Made by a program: the position numbers and the translations under genes | The notes under the pieces: generated by a model | Databases searched by the model: none | What the model saw: only the letters and a program-made list of their open reading frames with translations | What the model was told of the DNA's origin: nothing | Source of the DNA: Prorocentrum cordatum | Taxonomy: Eukaryota > Sar > Dinophyceae > Prorocentrales > Prorocentraceae | Length of the DNA: 61,643 bases | Assembly: GCA_963575745.1 (NCBI GenBank) | Contig: CAUYUJ010003428.1 | Location: forward strand, 17,501-79,143 | Direction: 5' to 3' | In this document: piece after piece, positions 10,156 to 21,971 of the stretch | How the letters are laid out: each line of letters begins with the position of its first letter | Position numbering within the stretch: the first letter of the stretch is position 1

Positions 10156-10309
10156 AGCGTGTGCTCCGTCTTTCTCCTTCCCCCCATCCTTCCTCCCTCC
10201 CTCTCACCCTCCCCCCTCCTGACTCTTCCCCACAGAGGCGTGTGTTCCCCCTTCCTTAGGATGCCATTCTTGGGATGTCCAGTTTAGCATCGGCGCTGGT
10301 AGATCCTTT

Positions 10310-10565
10310 GTCGAAAACTGGCCTAATCCGCCCAGTTCCGCCTGATCCCGCGTCATCCGGCCTAGTCTGGCCTGCTCCCACGCTCACTCTGGGCCATGGG
10401 GGCTCCGTGGCCTCTTCAGTGGGTGGTCGATTGCCCTTGGTCGTTCCTGCTCTGGCCCACGTGATGGATCCCGCTCCGTCTGGCCTCATCTGGCCTACCC
10501 ACGGGCCGACGGGGAGCTCACCTGGTGGCCTCCCCGTCGGGTGGTCGACGGCCCCTTCGCCGTTC
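10310..10565. repeat. Two-copy tandem duplication of about 130 bp
   Basis: GATCCCGCGTCATCCGGCCT..TGGTCGATTGCC..CGTTCCTGC is followed by GATCCCGCTCCGTCTGGCCT..TGGTCGACGGCC..CGTTCCTCC. The copies are diverged. No coding signal was seen. Confidence 0.5.
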
Positions 10566-10850
10566 CTCCGAGGCCCTCCGAAGGGAGGTGCCGCCGCGGC
10601 CCTCCGAAGGGGGCTGCGCGGCGGGGCGCCCCCTCGGCCCCTGGCGAAGGCGTCCCTCCCAGCCTGCGCCTCCTCGCTTGGCATCGCTCGGACGTGTGCA
10701 TTTTTTCCTCGGCGAGGGCCATCGAGGAGCATCCTTGATCCTTTGGCGAAAAAAACACGCGCGAAACCGACAAAAGCACCGGGAATGGACGTCCGAGCGA
10801 TGGCGAGGTCCCTGTGCTCGCTTGGCGGCAAAGCGGGGTGAGGACCAGGT

Positions 10851-11012
10851 GTCAGTCGGGCGTGCCCCTCTGCAGAAGGAGCTTTCAGAACTCAAGAGAA
10901 GGGTCTGGGGAGGACTTGTTGAGTATTTTTTTTATTTTGTTTGGGGGTATGTTTCGAATATGTCACATCTTTCGCCCCAACTCTGCCTGTAGGTGGACAT
11001 GCCCGACCTAAG
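10851..11012. mobile_element. MITE family B, copy 2
   Basis: The left end GTCAGTCGGGCGTGCCCCTC and the inverse of the right end (TTAGGTCGGGCATGTCC) correspond to those at 7507-7668. The interior is AT-rich with T8. It abuts the family D element that follows. Confidence 0.75.
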
Positions 11013-11017
11013 ACTAT

Positions 11018-11177
11018 GGGGGGGGATATCATGGCCGGGGCCATGAGATCTCCCCAGCTTTCATGGCGCCTCTTCTCACTCCAGTGCGTCCCCGGCCCTC
11101 CCCCTTGGGCCGCGCACGTGCCGCCAGCCATGATTTGCACCCCCCCCTCTGGAACGCCCCCCTCTTGGCCGCCCCCG
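11018..11177. repeat. Family D element, left end missing
   Basis: Shares GGATATCATGGC, GATCTCCCCAG, GCCGCGCAC.TGCCGCC, ATGATTTGCACCCCCCC and CTCTTGGCCGCCCCCGA with the copies at 13130-13330 and 28069-28268. The left terminal 30 bp are replaced by the end of MITE family B copy 2. Confidence 0.75.
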
Positions 11178-11342
11178 ATGTGCGGGCTGGCCCGCCGGGC
11201 CAAACCCGGACCTCCCAACACATCGACCAGCCGCGCGGCGACGCGCAGAGTGTCTTTTGGAAGCACTCCCGCCTCTTCGATGGATGGCGCGGGCCATGCT
11301 CGTAGATGTGGGGCTGGCGCCTTCGAAGGAGCAGCCTCCTTC

Positions 11343-11690
11343 CAAGGAGCCCCGCCCCCCCCTCCCTCCGCCCCTCCTCCGCCTCCTCATCCTCCCCCTC
11401 CTCCTCCTCCTCCTCCTCCTCCTCCTCCTCCCACTCCTTCTCCTCCTCCTCCCCCCCTCCTCCTCCCCATCCCCCTCCTCCTCCTCCCCCCCCCTCCCCT
11501 CCTCCTCCTCCTCCTCCTCCTCCTCCTCCTCCTCCTCCTCCTCCTCCTCTTTCTCCTCCTCCTCCCTCCCTCCACTCCTTCCTCCTCCGCCCCTCGCCTC
11601 CCCTACCTCCTCCTCCTTCCCTCCTCCTCCTCCTCCTCCTCCTCTTCCCCTGCCTCCTCCTCCTCCTCCCCTCCCCCCACCCCGCCCCCG
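11343..11690. repeat. TCC microsatellite array
   Basis: TCC triplets interrupted by CCCCCC and TTCC blocks, pyrimidine on the plus strand. Confidence 0.95.
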
Positions 11691-12860
11691 TGCGCCGCCG
11701 CTTCGCTCGAGCCGAGCCGCTCGCTCGAGCCGAGTCACGACCGAGCGTTTTCGTCGCACGCCTCGGGGCCCGGGGCCACCGTCGGGCGGTGATGCACGGC
11801 GGGGGCAAGAGGCCCATCTTCTGCCTCCCCCCTCCCTCTCCTCCTCCGCCTCGTCATTCCCCCTTTCCCCGCGCTGCCTCTCACGCAGAATCTCGGCCAC
11901 GTTCGCAGGACTCCCCTGGCGTGTCCTGGGCCTTTGCTGGCTCTTGCTCTCTGCCAGGTTCTGTGTGTCGTGCGCGGAGTTCAGGAAAGCCTCCCCGAGG
12001 GGCAGCGGATTCTTGAGAGGTGGATTTTCTGAGGATGTGCATTGATTTTTGGTGTGGGACCGCCACGCCTCCCATAGCAAAACCATCGAAACGCACGAAA
12101 CCCAGGGCATCCTGGAGGCAAGCAGGGTGTTTTTGTTGGCATGGGTCTCCACCTGTGTATCCAATGCTGAACAATAGCCCCCCCCCCGCATGCTAGGCGT
12201 ACTCGCCTTTTTGTTCGGGTCCTGGGAACCGCACAGGTCGATGCGGTTCGACCAAAAGCTGCGGAAAGATGGGACCAGGCCTTTTGGGCGTGATTGTTTG
12301 ACGATGTTGCACTATTTCGCTACGTCGGATATCAGGGATTGCATTCTTTCGAACTTCTGGAACTATTTGTTGAAGAAGTCTCTGATGCCCTCATGTGAGT
12401 CCGTGTGGCCTTCGGCATCAGATTAGGTCAGCGTGCGCGACGCTAAATTGAGAGTCGCACACCATGACAAGGAACCACCCTCAATCATCAATCCGCGTAG
12501 CTGTTGGGATGAACTTGCGTGGCGCTAAGGCGACAGACATGTTGAACACGATCCACTATGACACTATGAGGAGTTCTCAGGCCGAACGGCTAAACCGCCC
12601 TGCAAAAGTGGAGGGGGGGGTGAGGAGCAGCATCAGCAGCGCCGAAGCCTTCATATTGGCGATGAGGTTGCCAGGGCCCCGCCAGTTGCCTTCTGGCAGT
12701 TTACCTGCGTGCCGCCAGGCATTCCTGGTGGAGGCCCCCTCGGGGGCCCTGGACAGCGGGAGTCAGAAACAGCGCCAGGGCCATTTCTGGCCCGAGCCCT
12801 CGCGGCACCCAGGCGCGCAGAATTTGCTTGTCGGATCTTCCCCTAGAGACCGGCACCTAC
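11691..12860. other. No gene recognised
   Basis: Contains a doubled CGCTCGAGCCGAG at about 11706-11740, then mixed DNA of moderate GC. Nothing could be assigned. The last 30 bp may belong to the first exon of the candidate gene that follows. Confidence 0.4.
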
Positions 12861-14030
12861 ATGGGCGGCGCCACGTGGGGGCTCGGCCTGCTGCGCAAGG
12901 AGCAGGAGGCGGGCTTCGACTTCGTGGTGGCCTCGGCCCCAGCCCTGGCCCGAGGCCGCGACGCCGGGAGCGCGCCGGGGCCGTCGGCCCGCGCCGCCGC
13001 GGGCGCGGCCTGCGCCCAGGGCCCCGGCGGCGAGCCGCGCAGCAGTGCCCGCCGTGCGCGCCAGCCGCCCAAGCTGCACGGCGTGTCGTGGCAGGAAACG
13101 GGTTGACCCAGAAGGGGGGTCCAGCAACAGGGTCAGGGGCGGCAAAGAGGGGGGTGATGACTAGGGTGGGTGGATTTCATGGCGGGGGCCAAGATTTTTC
13201 CTCAGATTTCACGGCGCCTCTTCTTATTTCATTACGTCCCAGGCCCCCCCGCTGGGCCGCGCACATGCCGCCGGTTATGATTTGCACCCCCCCCTCTTGG
13301 ACACCCCCTTCTTGGCCGCCCCCGAGACCCAGAAGGGGGGACCAGCGACAGGGGGGTGGTGCAGCAGGTTCGGTGCAATAGACTTGTGGGGTGGCAGTAC
13401 ACCCGTGGCGTGCAGTGCATTTCCGGGCGCAGATGTATGGCTGGAGTTTCGCGCACAGTGCATTCGTCGCAATGCAATACAATACACTTCTCCGACGCAA
13501 AACATTTGCAACACGCTTGCCCCGAATCTCTTGCACCACCCCCTTTCAGCTGGACCCCCTGTTGGGTCGGCCAAAAGGAAGTGCAGGTCGCCATCTTCGA
13601 TGTGCTGGCCAGCTACGCGCTCGGCCGGGCGGCGTGCGCCGGCCTGGTCCCTCGCTCCATCGGCGTCGCAATAGATCCGCTGTCCCCGAGGGGCGTCCGT
13701 GTGCTCGAGGCGGAGGGCATGCCCTGCATCCCCGAGGACAAGGCCCTGGCCTGGTGCGTGCGAGAGGGCATCCGCTCCGTGAGGGACTGCTGGGCAGAGT
13801 CCGCCAGCCTCGTGTACCTCTTCGAGGGAGAGGGCATCCCCCTGCTGGCGCCGGAGAGGGCGTCGGCCATGGGCCCGGGCCGCCCGCGGCCGCAGCGGCG
13901 GCGGCTCGCCTGTCCCCAGTTCCTGCTCCACGCGAGGGAGGCGCTGCTCGGCCGAGGGGCCGGGAACATCAAGAAGGGGCGAGTCGTGAAGCGTGTCGTG
14001 CCCGTGGCCCTCGTCAAGGGCGAGGGCTAG
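12861..14030 (+). CDS. Candidate two-exon host gene, unknown product
   Basis: Exon 1 is 12861-13094 (ATG at 12861, MGGATWGLGLLRKEQEAGF) and exon 2 is 13578-14030 (EVQVAIFDVLASYALG to stop TAG). Both use the same frame in phase 0. Removal of 13095-13577 leaves AG|G at the junction, with intron termini GA..AG; non-canonical donors followed by AG|G acceptors are known in dinoflagellates. The joined product is about 228 residues, with an Ala/Arg-rich middle, a segment with GVRVLEAEGMPCIPEDKALA and a basic carboxy terminus (NIKKGRVVKRVVP). I recognise no family. The upstream start is uncertain because the frame is open to about 12828. High third-position GC supports coding. It could alternatively be two unrelated open frames. 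Confidence 0.4.
13095..13577. mobile_element. Intron-like composite inverted-repeat insertion
   Basis: 483 bp between two in-phase exons, bounded by the direct repeat AGGAA (13093-13097 and 13576-13580). Just inside are inverted ends: GACCCAGAAGGGGGGTCCAGC at 13105-13125 and the inverse of GCTGGACCCCCTGTTGGGTC at 13549-13568. A second direct copy of the left end lies at 13326-13352. A nested inverted pair (GGGGTGGTGCA..TTCGG at 13353-13373 against 13522-13542) follows it. A family D element (13130-13330) lies in the left half. The structure resembles an introner: a transposon whose target duplication supplies splice sites. Confidence 0.5.
13130..13330. mobile_element. Family D element, about 200 bp
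   Basis: Starts GGGTCAGGGGCGG and ends CCGCCCCCGAGACCC, an approximate 14-bp inverted end. The interior matches 28069-28268 along its whole length (GTGATGACTAGGG, ATGATTTGCACCCCCCC). It is non-coding. Confidence 0.7.
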
Positions 14031-15489
14031 GTGGGTGGCCAGCCGGAGTCTGCCGGGCGTGCCCCGCGGTCCTCGTGAGAAAGCCGGCCAGGCTCTGCCC
14101 GGTTGGCTGCAGGCCACCCGACGGAAGTCCCAGGACGGAGGATTTGCATACAGGGTCAGTTCGTTATCAGGCCCCACAGCTGCCCACGTAGAGTTCTGCC
14201 CGAAGAGAAGCTGTTTTGATGGTTGGGCTGCGAGAGCTTGAAAGGCAAACAGCTTTGTCTCCCAAGGCGGGTCACACCAGTGCCCACGTTTTCAGCCAAT
14301 CAGGCCTTCGCCGCCACATTTCAAAGCGACGTCGGAACACAAAATGGTTGCATGGTTGGCGGAGTGGTGTCATCGTTTCAGTGGCATTCGACAAGTGCCG
14401 TTGCCTACATAACTTTTTTCTATTGTTGCACGTGCATTGCTGATTCGCAGCGTAGCGATCTAATCGGTGCCCAGCAGGATCGAAGATGGCACTCGTTCGA
14501 ATGGGTAGGGCCCTGTTGGCTCATGCAATGGCGCAAAAAGAGGGCCAGAGGGTTGATGGGAGGGTGTATGGAGACCACCTCTTTAACAGTGCCCAGTGAT
14601 GATGCCCAGAGCCTCCGACCCTCCTTCTAGCCAGCGTGCAGAGACCCCTTCCATCCGCAGACGACTAGTCCTTTGGGCCCCCACTCCCTTCTCCCCCTCC
14701 TCCTCCCTCTGACCAGCGGCCCTCCTCCCCCCTCGTCGCACAAGGAGACCCCCCCCCCCGACCTCGAACAGAGCAGGGGACATTTTCTGAATCTGAGGTT
14801 CGAGCTCTCCCTTTCGAGTGCGGTCTTGAACCTGATCGCCCCCAGACCTTCGCGAAACGCTCAATGGGCCCGGGCGGTTGGGTGAATGGTTTCGGCTCAG
14901 TTGGGTGGGCTGGAGGCCTCACTCCTCGGCTGCTTATGCCGATCCTAGGGCGAGCGCATCTCATCTTCTTCGGCGGATTTGCCCGCTGAGGTGCTCGCGG
15001 TTGGTGTTGACCATGAGGGTCGCGCCGGCAGAGAGCGCTCCACCGGAGTTATAGTTGTTTTTGATACCTGCGGGCAGACGCTCGGACCCCCCTGGGGGCG
15101 CGCTGGGTGTGCACGAATTGGCCAAGATCGGGTCTGCAGCATTTCGAGGCGCCACGGCTGTTTTGCATGGCGGGGAGGGTCTGACCCCATGGGTTGCCAC
15201 CCAGGCTTCGGTGGCAGCTTGAACTCCCCAGGGACAGCTCTCGGGTGGAGCCCCCACTGAAAGCCTCGAGGTTGGCATGTTGAGCTCTTCGGTGAGCTTC
15301 GATGCCCTGGCATCGGCTGGCATAATTGGAATCCGAGCTCCCTAGGGTGGAGGTCTGGAGCGTCGGCAGGCGAGATTCTTAGCCAGCCTTTCAGGCCAGC
15401 CAATATCATCTCATCCCTCAACTCCTGGCTCGGATTACCAGGCTCCTGCGGCACACCCCACCACCGCGCCCTGTGCAAAGGCGAAGCAG
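14031..15489. other. No gene recognised
   Basis: Low-repeat DNA with a CT-rich tract at 14690-14760. Open frames run on the minus strand across 14945-15478 but have no recognisable domain. The far end passes into a GGTTC minisatellite. Confidence 0.4.
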
Positions 15490-15686
15490 AAAGGAGGTTT
15501 CGATGGTCTCCCAGAGGGGATCCTAGAGGCCTCCCAGGATCCTGGAGGGTTCTGGATGGTTCCAGGATCCCCTCGGGGAGGGTTCAAGGGAACGTTTCGG
15601 GGCTCCCCAGAGATGTCCTGGAGGGTTCGATGGTCCCCGCGGGGATTCCTGACGGATTTCAGGGGCATTGCTGGAGGGTTCTGAAG
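15490..15686. repeat. CTGGAGGGTTC minisatellite, left part
   Basis: Degenerate units CTGGAGGGTTC.ATGGT and CCAGGATCC. The same minisatellite resumes at 16636 after the GAT array and the gap. Confidence 0.7.
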
Positions 15687-15937
15687 AGGAGGAGGAGGAG
15701 GAGGAGGAGGAGGAGGATGATGATGATGATGATGATGAGGAGGATGAGGAGGATGATGAGGATGAGGAGGATGAGGATGAGGATGAGGATGAGCATGAGC
15801 ATGAGCATGAGCATGAGGATGAGGATGAGGATGAGGACGAGGATGAGGATGAGGATGAGGATGATGATGCTGATGATGATGATGGTGATGCTGGTGCTGA
15901 TGCTGATGCTGGTGATGATGCTGATGCTGATGCTGAC

Positions 15938-16006
<69 letters not shown>

Positions 16007-16474
16007 GATGGTGATGGTGATGGTGATGGTGATGGTGATGGCGATGGTGATGGTGATGATGGTGATGATGGTGATGATGGTGATGTTGATGATGATGATG
16101 AGGATGGCCATGATGGCGATGGTGATGGTGATGTTGACGGTGATGGTGATGGTATGGTGATGGTGATGGTGATGAGGATGATGTTGATATTGATGTTGAT
16201 GATGGTGATGGTGATGATGATGCTGATGGTGATGGTGGTGACGATGGTGCTAATTATGCTGATGATGATGCTGATGATGATGATGATGAGGATGATGAGG
16301 ATGATGAGGAGGATGACGATGCCGATAATGACGATGTTGATGATGATGCTGATGATGAGGATGCTGATGAGGATGATGATGCTGATGATGCTGCTGCTGC
16401 TGACGATGATGATGCTGCCGATGATGATGATGCTGATGCTGATGCTGCTGATGATGATGATGTTGCTGATGATG
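15687..16474. repeat. GAT/GAG triplet array, about 790 bp
   Basis: Pure triplet array with sub-blocks GAGGAT, GAGCAT, GATGGT and GATGCT, so it evolved as a variant-repeat array. It runs into the assembly gap. Frames of Asp/Glu, Met or Ile/Ser are artefacts. Confidence 0.95.
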
Positions 16475-16574
16475 NNNNNNNNNNNNNNNNNNNNNNNNNN
16501 NNNNNNNNNNNNNNNNNNNNNNNNNNNNNNNNNNNNNNNNNNNNNNNNNNNNNNNNNNNNNNNNNNNNNNNNNN
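16475..16574. other. Assembly gap, 100 N
   Basis: Exactly 100 undetermined bases, a conventional placeholder size. The true distance is unknown. The left flank is GAT repeat and the right flank is GGA repeat. Confidence 0.98.
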
Positions 16575-16640
16575 GAGGAGGAGGAGTGGGAGGAGGAGGA
16601 GGAGGAGGAGGAGGAGGAGGAGGAGGAGGAGGAGGAGGAA
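16575..16640. repeat. GGA array after the gap
   Basis: GGA triplets, 65 bp visible, joining the GGTTCC minisatellite. Confidence 0.9.
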
Positions 16641-17212
16641 GAGGAGCCGGGTTTCCTCGGAGGCTCCCGAAGTTGCCTGGAAGGGTCGAGTGCCTCCACG
16701 GGGGGTCCTGGAGGGCTCGAGGGCCCCGCCCCCCCCGGGACTGGAGGATTTCAGGGCCCTCCCAGAAGTTCCTGGAGCGTTTGGGAAAGTTCCAGGGTCC
16801 CCTTGGTTGGTGGTTCCTGGAGGGCTCAGGGGGGCTCCAGGGTCACACCAGGAGGTTCCTGGGGGGGTTCAGGGGGCCCTCGCGGATCGCAGGAGAGTTC
16901 CAGGGGCCACCGGGGCGTAGCTGGAGACTTCCTGGGGGGGGGCGACTGGAGATTCCCTGGAGAGTTCCCGCTGCCGGGCGATTTCTGGAAAGTTTAGGGG
17001 GGCCTCGCGGGCCACTGGAGAGTTTCAGGGGCCACCAGAGGGTCGCTGGAGAGTTCCAGGAGCCCCTAGAGGGTCACTGGAGAGTCCCTGGTCAGTTCCA
17101 GCTGCAGGGCGATGTCTGGGAAGTCCCAGGGGGCCTGCCCGGGCCACTGGGGAGTTTCAGGGGCCAGGGAGGGTCGCTGGAGAGTCCCAGGGACCCCTGG
17201 AGAGTGTAAACT
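16641..17212. repeat. CTGGAGAGTTCCAGGGGCC minisatellite
   Basis: Degenerate units of about 20-45 bp based on CTGGAGAGTTCCAGGGGCC and GGGCGAT.TCTGG. It continues the minisatellite at 15490-15686. Confidence 0.8.
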
Positions 17213-17284
17213 CGGAGGGGTTTGTAATTTGTAACTTGAACCTGCCCGGAGGGGGTGTCAACAGCCCAGGATTGGGTTGTTGGG

Positions 17285-18045
17285 CCCCGTTTTACAACAG
17301 CTACATCAACACCAACGACAACGACAACGACAACAACGACAATTGCAACAACCATCATTCTAAGACTGTTCGCTCCTATCTGCTCGCGTGCCACCCAACG
17401 CGTATATCCCGAACCCTGGATACGCGCCCTGTTCGTCTTCGATCGTACCCCCTTGGGGGAATATCTTTCTTACGTGCCACGGGCATCTAGAACAGCCCAT
17501 ACGGCAGGGGCAAAGAGGACGGACGGAAGGGCGAGGGAGAAGGATGGACCACGGAGAGAATTAGGAGGAGGGGGGGTAGGAGCAGAAAACACGTAGCAGA
17601 ACCAGACGGGCAGATCAGGCGGGCAGACCCATAGCATGGCGGGGGGGTCGGGAAGGCAGGCCCAGGCGGCCAGCACGAGAGAAGGCGTGTTATTCATTGA
17701 AGCGTGCGTACTGTGTGCGTCGCGAGGGGAGGTCGAGCGATGGCACGCTTCCCGAGTACATCGTGTGAGAAGCCAGAGCAAGAGCGTGACTTCTGGGAGG
17801 AGGAGGAGGAGGAGGAGGAGGAGGAGGAGGAGGAGGAGGAGGCGCGGCGTCTGAGTAAATCGCGAAGGGGTCCCGTGCGAGAGCGCAGTTCCTTCGCAAC
17901 CTGTGGGGAGGTCCCGCGCGAGAGCGCGTGCTGGGAGTGCGCCGCGGGAAGGTACGAGGCGGGAGCCGTTGCGGCTGCAGTCCGGAGGCCCGGGGCCCCG
18001 CTCGGTGGCCCCGACTTTTTTCCCTGGCAAGAGATCACGTGACGA
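17285..18045 (+). repeat. Long dispersed repeat family E, copy 1
   Basis: Shares with 18350-18985, 20320-20830 and (reversed) 24845-25435 the ordered blocks GCTC-CTGCTCGCG, GTTCGTCTTCGATCGTA, GGACGGACGGAAGG, GCAGAACCAGACGG.CAGATC and GGTCGGGAAGGC. A GGA array (17797-17842) is inserted near its end. No coding potential is conserved between copies. Confidence 0.8.
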
Positions 18046-18349
18046 AGAGCTCTACGAGGTAAAATCACGTTTTTCTGTTTTCATCCAACGTCGGTTCCGC
18101 CAAGTGTTTTGATAGTAATACGACTTGGGAATTTGACTGGCGAACGCGGAATAACCCAGCGCGGGTGCAGAAGATCTGGTTTCTCAACTTGGTAGCGTCC
18201 AAAACCCGGAGAGGAAAGGGCAAACGCGTGCGACCCCCCCCCTCGGGGGCCCTCGAATGAAGTGCAATGGTTGCCGGAAGGGGGGAACAGGATGTGTTTT
18301 CAAGACTCGAGGATTCCGCATCAACAAAGCAACAGCAGCAGCGGCATCA

Positions 18350-18985
18350 AGCACACACAGCAAAAGAAGCATCAGCAACATCAACAGCCCTGACAACAAC
18401 CACATCAACAATCTATTCGCTCTTGCCTGCTCGCGAACCACTCAACACGTATATCCGGAGGCCTCGAAACCCGCCCTTGTTCGTCTTCGATCGTATCTCC
18501 TTAGGGGCCTACTTTTCTTACCCGCAACGTGTATCTCGAGCAGCCCCTGAGGCAATGGAAGAGCAGACGGATGGAAAGAAGGGGCAAGGGGGAGGGAGGA
18601 GGATGGAGCACGAGAGAAAGTAGCAGGAGGGGATTCGGAACAGAAAGCACGTGGCAGAACCAGACGGACAGATCAGGCGGGTAAACCTTAAGAGGCGGGT
18701 CGGAAAGGCGGGTCCAGGCGGCCAGGTCGAGCAGGTGGGTTGCTGAAACGTGCGTCCCGCATCCATCTTCAGGATTTGTTCGAACGATAGCGCGATTCCT
18801 ATGCAAATCGTTCGGAAATCTACAGCGAGAGCCTTTCCCTGAGTGTCAAGTGCGCGGCGTCTGAGTACATTGCGAGGAAACCCCACGCGAGAGCGTGATT
18901 CATATTGTGAGGAAGTCCCGCGTGAGAGCGCGATTTGGGAATACATTGTGAGATAGTATTCGGCAGGAGCGGCTGCTGTTGTAAA
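18350..18985 (+). repeat. Long dispersed repeat family E, copy 2
   Basis: In tandem with copy 1, offset about 1.06 kb. The distal third is made of 40-60 bp sub-repeats, each with GCGAGAGCG.GATT and GAGGAAGTCCCGCG, for example at about 18878-18945. Confidence 0.8.
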
Positions 18986-19112
18986 CGGGGGGTCAGGGGC
19001 GCAGTTTGGTGATACCTGACGTTCCCTTGTTAAAAACTTGGTGTGTGCCCCATGAGAAGCGTTGAACTTGAAGAATAGACAACGGCTACTGGGCAGGGGG
19101 GGTCACCTACAT

Positions 19113-19364
19113 TTATGATTTGAAAGCGCGTGTTCTGCCGCTGCTGGCAGTGAACCGGGAGGACGTCACTGGGGGTTTCACCCCCGCCCTTCCCCCTCCT
19201 CCTTCCAAAACCGTGTGGTGCCACTGGAGGTTCCAGCCTCTCCGCCCCCCTCCCCCGGCCAGTCCATCACGAACAGGGGGGTCGTTCCCGGTTCGACCGC
19301 CCCCCCCCCCTTCCTCCTCGCCGCCAGCAACCCGTCTCCCCCTCCTCCCCCGCTCCGGATAGGG
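19113..19364. other. Short GC-rich spacer
   Basis: CCCTCC-rich DNA leading into the GTGGGGACA minisatellite. No gene recognised. Confidence 0.4.
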
Positions 19365-19985
19365 GATTGTGGTGGGGACAGTGGTGGGGATAGTGGGGAA
19401 AGTGGGGCCGTGGTGTGGATAGTGGCGGGGACAGTGGGGACAGTGGCGACAGTGCGACAGTGGTGGGGGCGCTGGCGGGGACAGCGGGGTCACTGGTGGG
19501 AACAGCGGAGATAGTGGGACAGAGGTGGGGACAGTGGGACACTAGTGGGAACGGCGGTAGTGGGGACAGTGGTGAGTGCTCTGGTGAGAACGGTGGTGGG
19601 ACAATGGGATAGTGGTACAGCGGAGACAATGGCGGGGACAGTGGGGACAGTTGGACAGTGGTAGGGACAATTGGGACACTGGGACATCACACTGGGACAG
19701 AGGTAGGGACAGTGGGGACAGTGGGATAGTGGTGGGGGCAGTGGGGACAATCAGACAGTTGCGGGGGAATTGGGGACAGCGGGGAAAGTGGGACCCTGGT
19801 GGGGATAGTGGGGATCGTGCGACAGTGGTGGGACAGTGGCTGGGACAGTGGGGACAGTGGCGGGAACAGTGGGGACAGGCGGGACAGTGGTTGGGACAGT
19901 GGGGACAGCAGTGCGACAGTGGTGGGGACGGTGGTGGTTTCGGGGGACAGTGATGAGGGCTGTGGTGAGGACGGTGGTGGGGACC
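19365..19985. repeat. GTGGGGACA minisatellite
   Basis: About 600 bp of 9-15 bp units (GTGGGGACAGTGG, GTGGTGGGGACA). G-runs of three to four every 9-12 bp make this strand a strong G-quadruplex candidate. Confidence 0.9.
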
Positions 19986-20039
19986 CGGGAGTCGTTTGCC
20001 GGCGGGGAGAGGGAAGGGGTTTCGAACAAATAGTGATCC

Positions 20040-20265
20040 TTTTGGGTTTTCCAGGGGGAGGGGGGGTCGAACCGGTAGTGCCCCCCCCCCTTTTCTGGGA
20101 AGGGGGGGGGCGTCGAAACGGTATTGACCCTCCCCAGTTTTACCGAGGGGGCGGGGGGAGAAGGGCCATTGCGTAGAAAGGGGGGGGGGCGGGAGGGGAT
20201 TTGGGAAGGGGGGGGGACCCCCGGGTTCTGGAGGAAGAGGGGGGGGGAATTCTCGACAGCAAAGC
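20040..20265. repeat. Poly-G/poly-C-rich block
   Basis: Several G or C runs of 7-10 with the repeated phrase GGGGG-TCGAA.CGGTA (20065 and 20112). Assembly here is likely error-prone. Confidence 0.6.
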
Positions 20266-20319
20266 AGCGGTCGATCATTTCCTCTAGTTTTTATTTTTCT
20301 GACATGAGAATCAAACGAA

Positions 20320-20830
20320 CATTTTCAGCGTGTTCGCTTCGATCTTCTCGCGTGCCAATCCTCGCCTGCCGCGGGTAGTTGGCGCAGGTCCCTCAAACAG
20401 GGGAAGAGAGGACGGACGGAAGGGGGGGGAGAAGCATGGAACACAAGAGAAATTAGCGGGAGGATGGCTAGGATTACACAGCATGCGGTATAACCGAACA
20501 GGCAGATCGGGCCGGCAGACCCTAAGCGGGCGAGTCGGGAAGGCGGGACCAGGCGTCCAGGTCGAGCAGGCGTGTTGCTGAAGCGTGAGTCGTGCGTGGA
20601 TCGCGAGGAAGTCCCCAACGATAGCACGATTACCAAATGAAATTGGAGACTAGCCAAAGCGAGAGCGTGGTTCCTGAGGGTCGACGGCGCGGCGTTTGAG
20701 CAAATTGAAAGGAGGCCCCACGCGAGAGCGCGATACCTGTATGAATGGTGATTCCCGCGCGAGAGCGCGATTTCGGAATCTCAAGCTGTGAGGAAGTATC
20801 AGGCGGGAGCCCTTGATGTTGTAGCCGTAG
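20320..20830 (+). repeat. Long dispersed repeat family E, copy 3
   Basis: Matches copies 1 and 2 from GTTCGCTTCGATCTTCTCGCG to GGCGGGAGCCCTTGATGTTG. It includes GGTCGAGCAGGCGTGTTGCTGAA and the CGCGAGAGCGCGAT sub-repeats. Confidence 0.8.
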
Positions 20831-21075
20831 GAGGTTTTTAAGTTTGACCCTCCCCGTTTTTCGGTGATGTATGCAGCTTTTCCTAAGACCTTCTCGTCGG
20901 ATCGTAGATTATGTTCCTTCTATTGTTTGCCTGACTGGGTTATGTTGGGTTTACCCTCCCAGTGAATACTGCCCGCTGGGCTGCCGTGCGGCAGCCCTGC
21001 CAAGAAGGAGGGAGATGAAGAGGGGGAGGAGGAAAAAAGGAGGGAGAGGAGGAGGGACCAGTGTGAATATTCAAT

Positions 21076-21108
21076 CGTAGTAGTAGTAGTGGTGTTAGTA
21101 GCAGTAGC

Positions 21109-21181
<73 letters not shown>

Positions 21182-21223
21182 CTAGTAGTCGTAGTAGTCG
21201 TAGTCGTAGTAGTCGTAGTAGTC

Positions 21224-21277
<54 letters not shown>

Positions 21278-21333
21278 ATAGTAGTCGTAGTACTCGTACG
21301 AGGAGTAGTGGTAGCAGTAGTAGTAGTAGTCGC

Positions 21334-21371
<38 letters not shown>

Positions 21372-21372
21372 C

Positions 21373-21446
<74 letters not shown>

Positions 21447-21489
21447 CAGCTGTAAGAGTAGTAGGCGTAGTAGTGCAAGTAGCGCTAGC

Positions 21490-21524
<35 letters not shown>

Positions 21525-21720
21525 TGGTAGTAGTCGTCGTAGTCGTAGTCGTAGTCGTAGTAGTATTATTAGTAGTAGTAGTAGTAGTAGTAGTACTCGA
21601 AGTACGAGGAGTACTAGCTAGAACTAGAAGTATTAGAAGTAATATAGTAGAAGTTGTGGTAGTAGTAGCAGTAGTAGTAGTAGTAGTAGTAGCAGTAGTA
21701 GTAGTAGTGGTAGTAGTCAC

Positions 21721-21761
<41 letters not shown>

Positions 21762-21876
21762 CTGCAGTAGTCGTATTTGTAGTAATAGTACTCGTACGAT
21801 TACTAGTAGTACTACTAGAACTAGTAGTAGAAGAAGTGATTGTTGCGGTAGTAGTAATAGTAGTAGTAGTAGTAGC

Positions 21877-21908
<32 letters not shown>

Positions 21909-21939
21909 TGCCCGAAGTCGCAGTAGTCGTAGTAACAGC

Positions 21940-21971
<32 letters not shown>

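Noticed and set aside
12240-12260. tRNA B-box-like GGTTCGACC
   Set aside because: No T-stem, A-box or acceptor pairing around it.
15668-17209. A 513-residue acidic protein across the gap
   Set aside because: It is GAT/GAG array, 100 N and GC minisatellite. The gap makes any frame meaningless.
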